A stretch of DNA of 64,000 nt from Rhynchopus sp. YZ270_cl-10 (lineage: Eukaryota; Euglenozoa; Diplonemea; Diplonemida; Diplonemidae): the NCBI GenBank assembly GCA_964035575.1, contig OZ037854.1, forward strand, positions 1,116,001 to 1,180,000. Direction: 5' to 3'. The notes beneath the pieces were generated by a model that had not been told where the DNA came from, ran no database searches, and worked only from the letters and a program-made list of their open reading frames with translations. Below are positions 31,843-42,200 of this stretch, one piece after another. The stretch's first letter is position 1. Each line of letters opens with the position of its first letter. The position numbers were made by a program, and so were the translations under genes.

Positions 31843-33213
31843 ATGCCGAAAAAAAATCGACGCGCAGACAGCACGCAGGACGAGAAGCCACGAAAGAGAA
31901 GACAGCTTTCTGCCTTCGTGGAGGCTGCCAGGAACGGCGACACGACTGCCGTGCAGGCGTTGCTTGAGAAGCTCAACTCAAACAGAAAAAGAGTGGCTTT
32001 CGATGCTGTGCACGAGGCATGCAGAGGGAACCACGATGAATGCCTCACACTGCTTCTTCCGTATGTTGAGACAACGCAGATGGACTTTGGGATTCTGCTG
32101 AGTGAGTGTGTCCACGCAGACCACGTTGCGTGCACGGAGGTCCTCTTGCAGCATTGGAAGTCCGTCTGCAACAACGTGGCGTTTGTCCCCCACAAGTCCA
32201 AACACAGCGCAGGTCAGTCAGCGGGTGAATGTCCGTCCATGTGGTCAGACCCTGCAGTGTGTCGTGTCTTGATTGATGCAGGTGCAGACTTACATACAAC
32301 AAACGAGAAGCAACGGTCTCCTCTGCACTATGCTTGCGGTGCAGGAGCACTTGACGTTGTGAAGATGTTGGTTCAAGCAGGTGCGGGAGTGCGTGCCACA
32401 GACGATGAAGGGCGTATGTGTCTCTCCGTTGCGTTACACATCGATACTGTGCGCTATCTTGTGGGCTTGCCAGTGGTGGAACTGAATCACCAAAATGCTA
32501 CAAATAACTACACTGCGTTGCACTATGCGGTTGTGCAGGGGGATATGGACGTGGTGCAGGTGCTGATTGATGCAGGTGCAGACATCGACACACAGAACGA
32601 CCTGGGACGTTCACCTCTGAACACTGCTTGCGAATCAGGAGCACTCGACATTGTGAAGATGTTGGTCAGAGCAGGTGCCACAGACAACGGAGCATGCACG
32701 TGTCTTATGTTTGCGGCGAATTCTGGACGCACCGAGATTGCGCGCTATCTTGTGGGTTTGCCAGAGGTGGAACTGAATCGCCAAAATGCTGCAAATTACC
32801 ACACTGCGTTGCACTTTGCGGTGGTGAGTGGGGTAACAGACGTTGTGCAGATACTGCTTGATGCAGGTGCTGACTTCGACACACAGAACATTTCGGGACG
32901 TTCACCTCTGCACTCTGCTTGCGATTCAGGAGCACTCGACATAGAAACACCTGACGTTGTGAAGACGTTGGTTGAAGCAGGTGCGGGAGTGCGTGCCACA
33001 GACAACGAAGGACACACATGTCTTATAATTGCGGCGTGTTGTGGACACACCGAGACTGTGCGCTATCTTGTGGGCTTGCCAGAAGTGGATGTGAATTACC
33101 AAGATGCTGCAAATAATTTCACTGCGTTGCAGTATGCGGTGGATGAGGAGGAGATGGACGTCGTGCAGGTACTGATTGATGCAGGTGCAGACGAGAATTT
33201 ACGCGAGGGCTAA
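31843..33213 (+). CDS. Ankyrin-repeat protein, 456 residues
   Basis: The ATG at 31843 (context AACACAATGC) is preferred over non-ATG extension upstream. The N-terminus is basic (MPKKNRRADS, EKPRKRRQ) and may act as a nuclear signal, which is inference. From residue ~27 to the end there are about ten ankyrin units of ~33 residues (SPLHYACGAGALDVVKMLVQ; TALHYAVVQGDMDVVQVLID; similar). One unit carries a six-residue insertion (about 32941-32958). The protein ends within the last unit (DENLREG). No catalytic domain, membrane segment or F-box is seen, so it is probably a protein-binding scaffold. A broken paralogue lies 1 kb upstream. Confidence 0.82.
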   Translation: MPKKNRRADSTQDEKPRKRRQLSAFVEAARNGDTTAVQALLEKLNSNRKRVAFDAVHEACRGNHDECLTLLLPYVETTQMDFGILLSECVHADHVACTEVLLQHWKSVCNNVAFVPHKSKHSAGQSAGECPSMWSDPAVCRVLIDAGADLHTTNEKQRSPLHYACGAGALDVVKMLVQAGAGVRATDDEGRMCLSVALHIDTVRYLVGLPVVELNHQNATNNYTALHYAVVQGDMDVVQVLIDAGADIDTQNDLGRSPLNTACESGALDIVKMLVRAGATDNGACTCLMFAANSGRTEIARYLVGLPEVELNRQNAANYHTALHFAVVSGVTDVVQILLDAGADFDTQNISGRSPLHSACDSGALDIETPDVVKTLVEAGAGVRATDNEGHTCLIIAACCGHTETVRYLVGLPEVDVNYQDAANNFTALQYAVDEEEMDVVQVLIDAGADENLREG

Positions 33214-33301
33214 AAACGAAACAAGCCAAAACATATTCGCCCAATGCTGAGATTTTGGAAAAAGGCCGGAAAAAACGAGGGCCCACCAAATATGGATAAC
33301 T

Positions 33302-33342
33302 TTGGGTGGGTTTTACCCCAATTTGGGGCTAAAACCCACCCA
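33302..33342. repeat. Perfect 41-nt hairpin
   Basis: TTGGGTGGGTTTTA pairs with TAAAACCCACCCAA, with an inner CCCCAA/TTGGGG pair. It lies ~90 bp after the ankyrin stop codon and directly before the fold-back element at 33347. It may be a tiny palindromic element or a transcript-end structure. Confidence 0.55.
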
Positions 33343-33346
33343 AGTC

Positions 33347-33681
33347 ATGGTTGTACAAAGTACTCGAAGAGTAACGAGTACTCTAAAACGAAAAAAATAG
33401 GCCACTCGACACTCGAGTACTCGGCCGACCCATTTTTTTTTCTCTCTTCAATTTACTCGTTCTGGCACTCGAGTACTCGAACGAGTGGAAAAAAGTGGGG
33501 AAAAAAACAGTACTCGGCCGAGTACTCGAGACTTTTTTCCACTCGTTCGAGTACTCGAGTGCCAGAACGAGTAAATTGAAGAGAGAAAAAAAAATGGGTC
33601 GGCCGAGTACTCGAGTGTCGAGTGGCCTATTTTTTCGTTTTAGAGTACTCGTTACTCTTCGAGTACTTTGTACAACCATGG
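33347..33681. mobile_element. Fold-back element built of ACTCGAGT-type motifs
   Basis: A ~335-bp palindrome with arms of ~150 bp. It starts CATGGTTGTACAAAGTACTC and ends with the complement. The arms carry repeated GAGTACTCG and CGAGTACTCG motifs and match each other almost base for base. No coding capacity. A clear target duplication was not seen. Confidence 0.75.
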
Positions 33682-33775
33682 CAAGGTTGCAAAAGTGTAT
33701 GTTTCCCCTTCGGCGTGCTACAACCCGACCCAGTCTTCATTGAGTCCCAACCCCACCCAACCTACAAAAGCTGAA

Positions 33776-33892
33776 TACCGTAATTGTAAAAATATTGGGA
33801 CGTAAAAAAGTTGAAACGTAAAAATGTTGGGACAGCTGGGCGAAAATTCCCGTCCCAACATTTTTACGCCCAACATTTTTACAATTACGGTA
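33776..33892. mobile_element. 117-bp MITE with TA ends
   Basis: TACCGTAATTGTAAAAATAT at the left is mirrored by the complement at the right (ATTTTTACAATTACGGTA), and GTTGGGAC/GTCCCAAC pair inside. The flanking TA dinucleotides fit a TA-target (mariner-like) element, which is inference. Confidence 0.65.
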
Positions 33893-34090
33893 ATAGAAAG
33901 TGAATGCACTCGTCGCTTGCACCGAAGCCTCCTTTAAAAAAGGGAAGTGTCAATGATAATATAGCAACATCAAATAGCCAGCAACACAGCGCCGCAGGCG
34001 CACGGTACGCTACTTTTTTTTCTTTTTTTCCTAGATTTTACCCCCCTTTTCTTCCATTTCTTTTGACACAGCGAGCCAAACGCACGGTGG

Positions 34091-37000
34091 GGTCACACAC
34101 GACGGACTAGTTATGGCCATGACAGGTGATATGACAGGTGGTGTTACTAGTTATAAATATGACAGGTGATAATTGAATATTACTAGTCATATGACAGGTG
34201 GTACCTGTAAAATGACAGGTGCACCTGTCATTTTGACAGGTGCACCTGTCAAATGACAGGTGGTACCTGTCAAAATGACAGGTACCACCTGTCATATGAC
34301 AGGTGTTTTTGCCGGTGGCTATTGCCTCCCAGGGAAAGGGACTCTCGAATTTTTTTTTTTGCCCCCTTTTAGGGCGAATTTCGACGATTTGAGGCCATTA
34401 AAAGCAAAATTTGACACTTTTGAGCATCTATGGGGGTCTAAAACGCGATTTTGCGCACCACGATTTTTCGTGGGATTTACGAAAGACAAGTCAATTTTTG
34501 ACCCCAAAAAAATTCACAAAATTGCCCTCGGTGGTCCTCACCCCCACATGTCCTCAATACTGGGCGAAAAAATGCAAAAAAACGCAAAAATCGGGTGTTT
34601 TAATCTGGGTGCACCAAATACACGGGAGTGCGGTACTAAGCCATAATCAGTTTTTCCGCGCTGAAGAATCCGATGAAGAATTCTTCAAAAAAAAAAAAAG
34701 GTACAAATAAAAAAATTGAAGAGGTGGGCTGGGGCCCGAAGGGTCGCCCACCTCTTTCATCTTCCTCCCAGCCTCCTCGCCCGAGCCATCTGCCGACTAT
34801 TTCCTTCCGTTGCAACCCGACCTCGGAGATGACAAGGAGTGGGGAGAAGCTCCTGGTGGATCCGGTGAAGCCGGGGACAAGCAGAGAGGAGATGAAGACG
34901 CAACTGAAGAAGGAGTACGGGATAATGCGAGTTTGTGCGACTCGCCTTCTGACCCCCTGTTTCGTCTTGCGAAGATGAGCGGGCATTTTCGTGATTGAAG
35001 TTGGTGAAGACACGTCTCCGCTCACAAGTTGTCGACGAACCCCTTGCTGCACTTTTGCATGCCAAGAACCATCCCGAGGGTACCTCAGTGAGGAGGTGTC
35101 CGCAGAGATTCTGCATCTCTTTGAATAATATTATCATAAAGATCCACCCCACCCACCACCGTGCGAAAGCTCGGACCCTTTTTAGGCCAGGAATTCTAGT
35201 TTCTCCGCCGGAGGCCCAGAACTTCCGGCGCGCTACGCGCGCCGGGCTCGGGACGTATTTACCTTTTATGCACAAAATCACTATTCTTCATCAAAAATCC
35301 CGCTGCATTTTTTACAATGTACCCTAATTTTTTTCCGATCCAAAAAAATGGAAAAAGCCCGGGTGCCCGCCCACCCCTGCAAAAATCGACTTGTACAGCC
35401 ATTGCTTTGGTGTGGGCTTGTTCACACCGGGCAGAGTGCGAGTTATTCTCAGCAACACGGCCCCGGCCCCCCAGATTTTTCCCGTAAGAAAACCACCTGC
35501 GCGAACCATAGGCATTTTTTGTCCTCCCTCAAGTGCTCCCTCGAACCTGGCGGGAGGGAGGGAAATAGCTATTTACTGACGCAGTGGTGGGTTTGTATGT
35601 CCAATGATGTTCTCGTACCTGGAGAGTGGACCGAGTGCGAGGTATGTTTTTAACCCCCGGTATTCACCACCCCCGCTCCCCCTTTTCGACATTGTCCCGC
35701 TCTGGATGTACGTCTCGCCTCCGGATGTAAATTGAGGCTATTTTTTCCCGCCCAAATTAGCGACTCAGGATTTGTGCTCCTCTATCTATCTCTTGTTGGG
35801 TGTCCACCCCGGTACAGCCGGTCATGTACCAAGGTACACTGTTCACGAGAGGGTTTTGTATTTCAAGTCAACTTTTTCTTTTTGTTCTAAATGTCACTTT
35901 TGTCCTCAATTTCTCTTAACAGGTACCCGAACCGACGACCCTTCATTGTGACAGCGAAGCAGTGCCGACGAGCTGGTGCAAATATTTCAAAATCAGGTGG
36001 CGACCGAGACCACCCTAATGAAAAAGTCGGGTTTATAAACCAACTTTTCCATTAACCCACCCCATAGACCACCCTAATTATTATGAAACTCTTAGTCAGT
36101 CACTGCTATAGCCATTAACCCAGGGAGCATAGCTAGTGCAAGAAATTCGACTTCGGGATCCGGAAAGTCTGTCCTCTGCTTGCGGAGGACTAGACACAAG
36201 AAAATATTGCGTTCCCCAGAAACCAGTTTTTGTCACAGTAATTTTTGCCCAGGGCATGCTCTTGAAGCATGGCGGCTTGGTGTGAGAAGGGGCAGTGTAT
36301 TGTTTTGTTCTAGATTTCAACGGTTGTTAGAACGAGTCAAGTGGATGCTTATCTAAACACTGACTTTAGTACAGACCCGAGAGATCACACATGACTTTGA
36401 GGAAAGAACAAAGCAATGCATCTGTACCCGCACGCCAGGTTGTAGTTACTTCAGAATTTTCTTAAGTTTGCGCGAAAGAGAGCGGGGGCAACTCCTTTGT
36501 GTCATAAGTCCGCTGTGCAGAACAAAGCTAGGAACCTTAAAACACTACCTGCGTGGTGGCTGAATTCACATCCCTTAGAATTACCAGAATTCAGCCTTTG
36601 TTGAAGTAACGTACATACTTGTATGTGCGTGTCACGCTTCTCCATCCTTAAATGGGTGCACTGCTTCACTGCAGCGGGTAAGCCTCTCTCGACTAGTGCA
36701 AACTTAAGAATTTTCTGCTGTAACTTACCAAAATCGATTTTCTTTCACCCCAAACACCCGCAACACCCCACCTGCTACTTCGGTAGCCTGTGTTGTTGGG
36801 AGTTGGTTCTCATGTTGATCCCCAGTGTTTTGCACTGCTTCTTCTGAGCCCAACGCTGTTTGGCCTGTCGACGTAATAAATACGAAGACAGGGCGGCGGT
36901 GCCAACAATTTTCCGATGATGTAACGTTTATCTGATTGATTTATCGTTTGATATACCTTGTGTCCTACTTCATGCACACCCAAGAAAGGTTATTGAACGG

Positions 37001-37244
37001 TACTTTCAAGCGATACTTCGTTATGTCATTGGGGGTACCTGGGTACCTGGGTACCTGGGTACCTGGGTACCTGGGTACCTGGGTACCTGGGTACCTGGGT
37101 ACCTGGGTACCTGGGTACCTGGTGCCTGTATTTTGACAGGTGGTACCTGTCAAAATGACAGGTACCACCTGTCAAAAATTTTCACCTGTCATTTTACTAG
37201 TAAAATCACCTGTCATGGTCATAACTAGTCCGTCGTGCATGACC
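34091..37244. mobile_element. ~3.15-kb terminal-inverted-repeat element
   Basis: The left end (GGTCACACACGACGGACTAG, then TTATGGCCATGACAGGTGAT) is matched in inverse at the right (ATCACCTGTCATGGTCATAA, then CTAGTCCGTCGTGCATGACC). Subterminal DNA at both ends is packed with CACCTGTC/GACAGGTG in both orientations (34120-34310 and 37130-37220), with an 8-bp GGGTACCT array (37033-37120) inside the right end. The interior (34.3-36.9 kb) has no ORF recognisable as a transposase, so the element looks non-autonomous. Within it, 36440-36730 is an imperfect inverted repeat of ~45-bp arms, and 36020-36056 is a hairpin around GGTTTATAAACC. Confidence 0.65.
37033..37120. repeat. Tandem array of GGGTACCT, 11 copies
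   Basis: Eleven perfect copies of an 8-bp unit. It lies just inside the right end of the 3.15-kb inverted-repeat element. Because GGTACC is self-complementary, the array can fold on itself. Confidence 0.9.
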
Positions 37245-37390
37245 ACGGGGGGTCATCTACAACCTCTAAAACCCCATTTTTCTCGGGGTGTACTTTGGTA
37301 CACCCCGAATCCCTGTAAAAATCCAAATTTTTCCGGGAAAATATTGGGGTGTACCAAAGTACACCCCGGTACACCTTAGCGGAAACTCTG

Positions 37391-37980
37391 GTTGTGAATA
37401 ATGTTTGTTTGTTTTTTGTTGTTGTTGAGATGCGCGAGACACATCTGTCTTCAAATCTTTTCCCGTTTTCTTCAATTTGTTTTTGTCAAGGTGACGAAGC
37501 CATGAGCTACACATGTAGCACGAGAGGCTCAAGTTCATCTCACTATCTTTGGTTTGTTTTCTCCCATCCATTCCAAAGACGCCGAAGCATGGCAGTCCGA
37601 CACCTGTCGGGTCTGAGAAGCAAAATGGACTCCTGACTGAACCCAGCGATTTTCCAGCCCGCTCTTGCAGGCTGTGTACTGGGATGTACACGAGACACAT
37701 TCTTCCAAGCCCTTTTCTTTTATTCTAACAGTATACCCAACCCAACCCAACCCAACCCCATCATCACCCCTATCATTGAATTTCCCCCCGTTCGCGAAGC
37801 TTTTAAAACCTGCATTTGCATTTTGGAATCCTTCCGGCCAGTGGTGGGGTCGTTTTGCCGAAATGGAGAAGTTTTGGAAATACGTGCATAATATCATTGT
37901 TTTCTTCGACTGGTCTATATACGTGTCCCTGTCTCATATGTTCACATGGATCAGTAGAACAAAAAAAACTCCATAATATT
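37391..37980. repeat. Duplicated spacer segment, copy B
   Basis: Nearly identical to 28292-28790 up to about 37888. The rest (GTGCATAATATCATTG onward) matches the copy at 48870-48960 rather than copy A. After 37980 it is interrupted by the palindromic element at 37981-38583, and the shared sequence (CCCTGAGGAATGTTGTTTAG) resumes at about 38668, as at 48979. Confidence 0.65.
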
Positions 37981-38583
37981 GGGTCGATTTCAAAACCCCC
38001 CCCCCCCAAAAGTTCTTTTTTGTCTTTTTCATGATATAGGCAGTTTTTTTGCAGTCTGAGGTCCGGAACCGCCCCAAAAACGATTTTCTGGGAGGTTTTG
38101 GGAGGTTTTGGGGCGAAATGGACCTTTTTTGACCATTTTTATGGTATTTTTAGGCTGTTTTTGGCCCTTCTTCTTACACAGCCTATTGGGGGTCAAAATA
38201 GCTATTTTTGACCAAAAAACACAATTTATTTGACGCCAGGAGGCCTCCGTTGGCCCAAATATATCCCAAAAATGGGCTGTGAGCCCAATCCGACCTGTTT
38301 TGGGCACATTTGGCACTTTTCTTGGTGCTTATTTGATGTTTTTTGGTCAAAAATAGCTATTTTGACCCCCAATAGGCTGTGTAAGAAGAAGGGCCAAAAA
38401 CAGCCTAAAAATACCATAAAAATGGTCAAAAAAGGTCCATTTCGCCCCAAAACCTCCCAAAACCTCCCAGAAAATCGTTTTTGGGGCGGTTCCGGACCTC
38501 AGACTGCAAAAAAACTGCCTATATCATGAAAAAGACAAAAAAGAACTTTTTGGGGGGGGGGGGGGGGGTTTTGAAATCGACCC
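37981..38583. mobile_element. 603-bp fold-back element with 7-bp target duplication
   Basis: Two inverted arms of about 250 bp flank a ~100-bp centre. The ends are GGGTCGATTTCAAAACCCCC and its complement, and the C/G run differs in length between arms. TAATATT flanks both sides (37974-37980 and 38584-38590), consistent with a 7-bp target-site duplication. The arms are almost identical (GCAGTCTGAGGTCCGGAACC and its complement), so the element is young or kept uniform. No coding capacity. Confidence 0.8.
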
Positions 38584-38829
38584 TAATATTATTGTTTTCT
38601 CGCAAAAATCCTAAAAAGGGTGCACCAAATAAATAAAAAGAAAATGTTGCACTGCCCTAGCTTTCCCTGAGGAATGTTGTTTAGAGATCAAGTAGCGGTT
38701 AGATTGTCTGGTTTTTGTTTCTCCTTTTCTTAGTTTCTTTCCATCGCAAAATCAAAGTTTCTATTTTAAGGCCCTTTTTTTTGGGTGACAGGTGCATCAA
38801 CCCCTTCGTTTGAAACAATTACTTCCCAT

Positions 38830-39230
38830 GATATGCGTGTGTGTCCATCGTGGTTGTTTTGTTCCAATTATTTTGAAGGGTGCACACGAAAGCCACATCC
38901 ATCGTGCTGCTTCATGTTTCCCTTGGGTGCTTGCGTCTACAGAGGCGTTAGCATTTGCAGCTTCCATTTTTTTCGACGTGACTGAAGGACGCGAGTCTGA
39001 GGTTCATATCAACGTTTCTCTATTTTTGACGTGGAACCTCCACTCAAGTGTGCCCTGTAACGCTAACCCAGCAGCGGTCCTCGACTAAAGAGTAAAGTGC
39101 AAGAGAGCCCTGTTCCCGTAATTTTGTTTCTCTGGAAAGCAGCACAACTTTGCACCTCTCCCACCTATTCACGTGGACAACACCACCTGCACAACAGGCA
39201 AAATAAACACATACGAAACACCTTTACACC
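38830..39230 (+). promoter_or_regulatory. Upstream region of the large Cys-rich gene, copy 2 of 3
   Basis: Nearly identical to 23662-24062 and leads directly into the ATG at 39231. The few differences (TCACCAC versus GCAGCAC near 39139; TGTAACG versus TGCAACG near 39057) show recent duplication. It probably holds the promoter and 5' leader. Confidence 0.5.
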
Positions 39231-42200
39231 ATGAAGCAGATCGTGGCAGCTGTGCTGCTTCTGGCAGCAACTGCTGTCAACGGACAGTGCAACTTCAACG
39301 ACATGACGGTCAGCCTTGGCGCTCAGACCCTCAAAGGAGCGTATGTACTATGTTTGCATGTCTCAACCATTTCCCTTTCAACACAGGAGTTTGGCTGGAG
39401 CCGGTGTGACGGTTTCCCCTGTGGCACCGCTTGCTGCATGCACGGGATTTGTGGCAAGCAACAGCCAGTGCACCCTGCAGGCCGCGAACTACAACGGCAG
39501 TGTGGCAATCACCGTGACTTGCACAGGGTCGACGTGGGGACCAGCAGTGCTGTCTGCTGATCCGTGTGCAGCAATGATGCCACCAATTGCGAACGCTGGT
39601 ACCATCACAGGTGACGAGGGAGACACAGAGCCTGTTGTGTGCGATTCAGGTTTCACGTGCGACCAGGCCACTTGCAATGTGGTTTGCACGGCCAATGCAT
39701 TCACCTTCGTGACACAGACGCCGGCAGTGACGGCCCTCCCCACTTGCATTCGTATGTAACACATGTCGCCACTCACACACCACCTACCCTTTATCCACAG
39801 AGGACTGCACACTGCTCCCCCTCGCTGGAGCATCGCTGAGCGGCTGCACAGCAGGAGGTACCCTTGTCGACATGACCATCCCCGGAGCACCGACCTGCAC
39901 ATGGAACATAGACCCTGGATTTGAGTGTGGTGGCATGACCACTGGTGCCATCACTTGCACTGCAGGTACGCTTGCCGGCGAACCCACGTGTACGGAGAAT
40001 GTGTGTGCTGTGTACAATCTTGGAACTGCACCTGCAGGTCTCATTTCTGGCCCGAACCAGGGAATGGTGCTCCCGTGCACTGCGATGACTGTGCTGACGG
40101 CAGTGACCCAGCCTTCGTGTAGTCTGCAGTGCGACAGTGCTGCAGGGTACACCACCAACACTGGTCTCTTGAACTGTGACGCACTGAACATGGGAACAGG
40201 AGTAACTGCAACACCCAGCATTGCGTGCGCACCAGTGCAGTGCCTGCAGCCCTTCGACCACGCAGCAGCTGGCATTGTCGACCCTGCAATGACCCTGCCA
40301 TCGTGCAACAATGTGCTTGCGACTCCGTGCTCGCTTGTGTGTGACGGCAATGGTTACGCACAGGGTGGTGCTGCACCGAGTCTGCAGTGCACACAGGATA
40401 CTACAAACCCCGATGTTGGGAACTGGGTGCTGACGAACCCTTGCCTCGGACCTGCCACATGTGCGATCTACACCTGTCCCGATGGGTATGTTGGTTTCTT
40501 GCTTTATGTTATTCATCTTACAACTATTCTTTATATTAGTCCTGGTCGCATACTGCGAGTTTTCCTGGATGCGCAGGAAAAATGACAGGGGAGTGTTGGT
40601 GGCTCCGTGACGCCACAGAGTCGGCACACTCGGCACACTCGGCACACTCGGCACACTCGTTGAGTGCCTCACAAAACCTAAAATTACTTCTTCTTTGCTT
40701 TTATTTATTGTCTTCACGCTTTATCATTGTTGTTGGGTTGGGAAATAAAATATGAGTGTGACTCATTTTTCACGAGGGGAAAGTGGGGGATTTTCTGGGT
40801 GCTTTTTTTACCAAAACAACGAGTGAGGGGAGTTGGGTCCACTCATAGGAAGAAGAGCAGATATATGAAAATGTCTTTCATATACTGCCTGAGAAAAGTT
40901 TCCACAAGAAACCAGTCAGCCTGAAATAATACCATACCACCCACCCCACCTACAGACTTCTGCTTGACGCAAACCCGACTGCCATCAACTGCCCGCAGGT
41001 GACAACAGGCGGGACTCCACGTGCTGCCATCTGCTCAGCCCTGCACGCCGACAACACAGCAGCATGCTGCCCGAACCTGGCACAATGCCCGGCATTCGCA
41101 TCGAACCCACCGACGTGTGCATGTGACGCAGGGTACGACTCAAACCCGACACTTCCGCAATGGAGTGGCACTGCTTGGACACACACGTGCTCTGAGAAGG
41201 CGTGCTCTCCGTTTTCCTTCCCACTCGGAACTGTTGCTGGAGACACAGACGGATGTGCCACCGACCCCATTACTCTGACAACGATGAACGACCCCACCTG
41301 TTCCATCAAGTGCGCGGATGGCTACGTTGCTGGAACGGCAACAGTGACCTGCGACATCACCGGAAACCTGAACCCTCCCGCAACTCTGTCGTGTGTGGAG
41401 AAGTCGTGCTCGTCGTTCCCGATGCCGACAGGAGCCACTGGCGGAGACAGCGGAACACCGTGCTCTAACATGGGGACTGTGCTGAAGCCTGTGACGGCGC
41501 CTTCATGCTCTGTGAAGTGCCAGGATGGTTTCACTGGCACACCAGCCACTATTGTGTGTGGAACATCTGTGACGAACGGAGGAGCACCTGCTGGGACGAT
41601 TAACTGTGTTCAGAACCTGTGCGCATCGTACGCATTCCCGAATGGAGTGGTGGCGGGAGGAGGTACGGGCACGCCCTGCACAAACAACACACGCATGCTG
41701 TCTGGGGATACGTGCCAGGCACAGTGCGGCACAAACTTCATTGGATCTGCATCTTCTGTGTCGTGCGCCTCTGACGCCACTGACGGACAGGTCGTCACAG
41801 GAGGACCGACGTGTGTGCCGACGTGCGCGACGTTCGCGTGCCCTCTTGGATACGACGCAGCCAACGCTGCGACTGGATGCACGTCGTCCATCTGCACCAC
41901 CGGCCAGTGCTGTGTTGCAGCAACATGCCCGTCGGACTCCACACAGGCGACTGTGAACGGTGCACTGGCGTGCAACTGCAACGCCGGATATGCAGGAACG
42001 ATCACGTGGGATGCTTCTGCGACACCGCCGCTCTGGACTGGTGTGTGCTCGCCTGTGTGCAGCAACAGCCTGTTTGCAGGTTGCACCACAGGATCGACGC
42101 TGGTGGCAGACTTCGCGACAAAGGCGTGCACTGGGCCAGGTGGGTGTGACATGACTTCGTGCACAGCGTGCCAGCAAATTGACTGCTGCGAAGAGTTTGT

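Noticed and set aside
35324-35653. Short ORFs inside the 3.15-kb inverted-repeat element
   Set aside because: Overlapping frames of similar length on both strands, no motif, and composition like the surrounding spacer.
36096-36320. Reverse-strand ORF inside the 3.15-kb element as a transposase fragment
   Set aside because: No catalytic motif or similarity that I can recognise, and it is too short.
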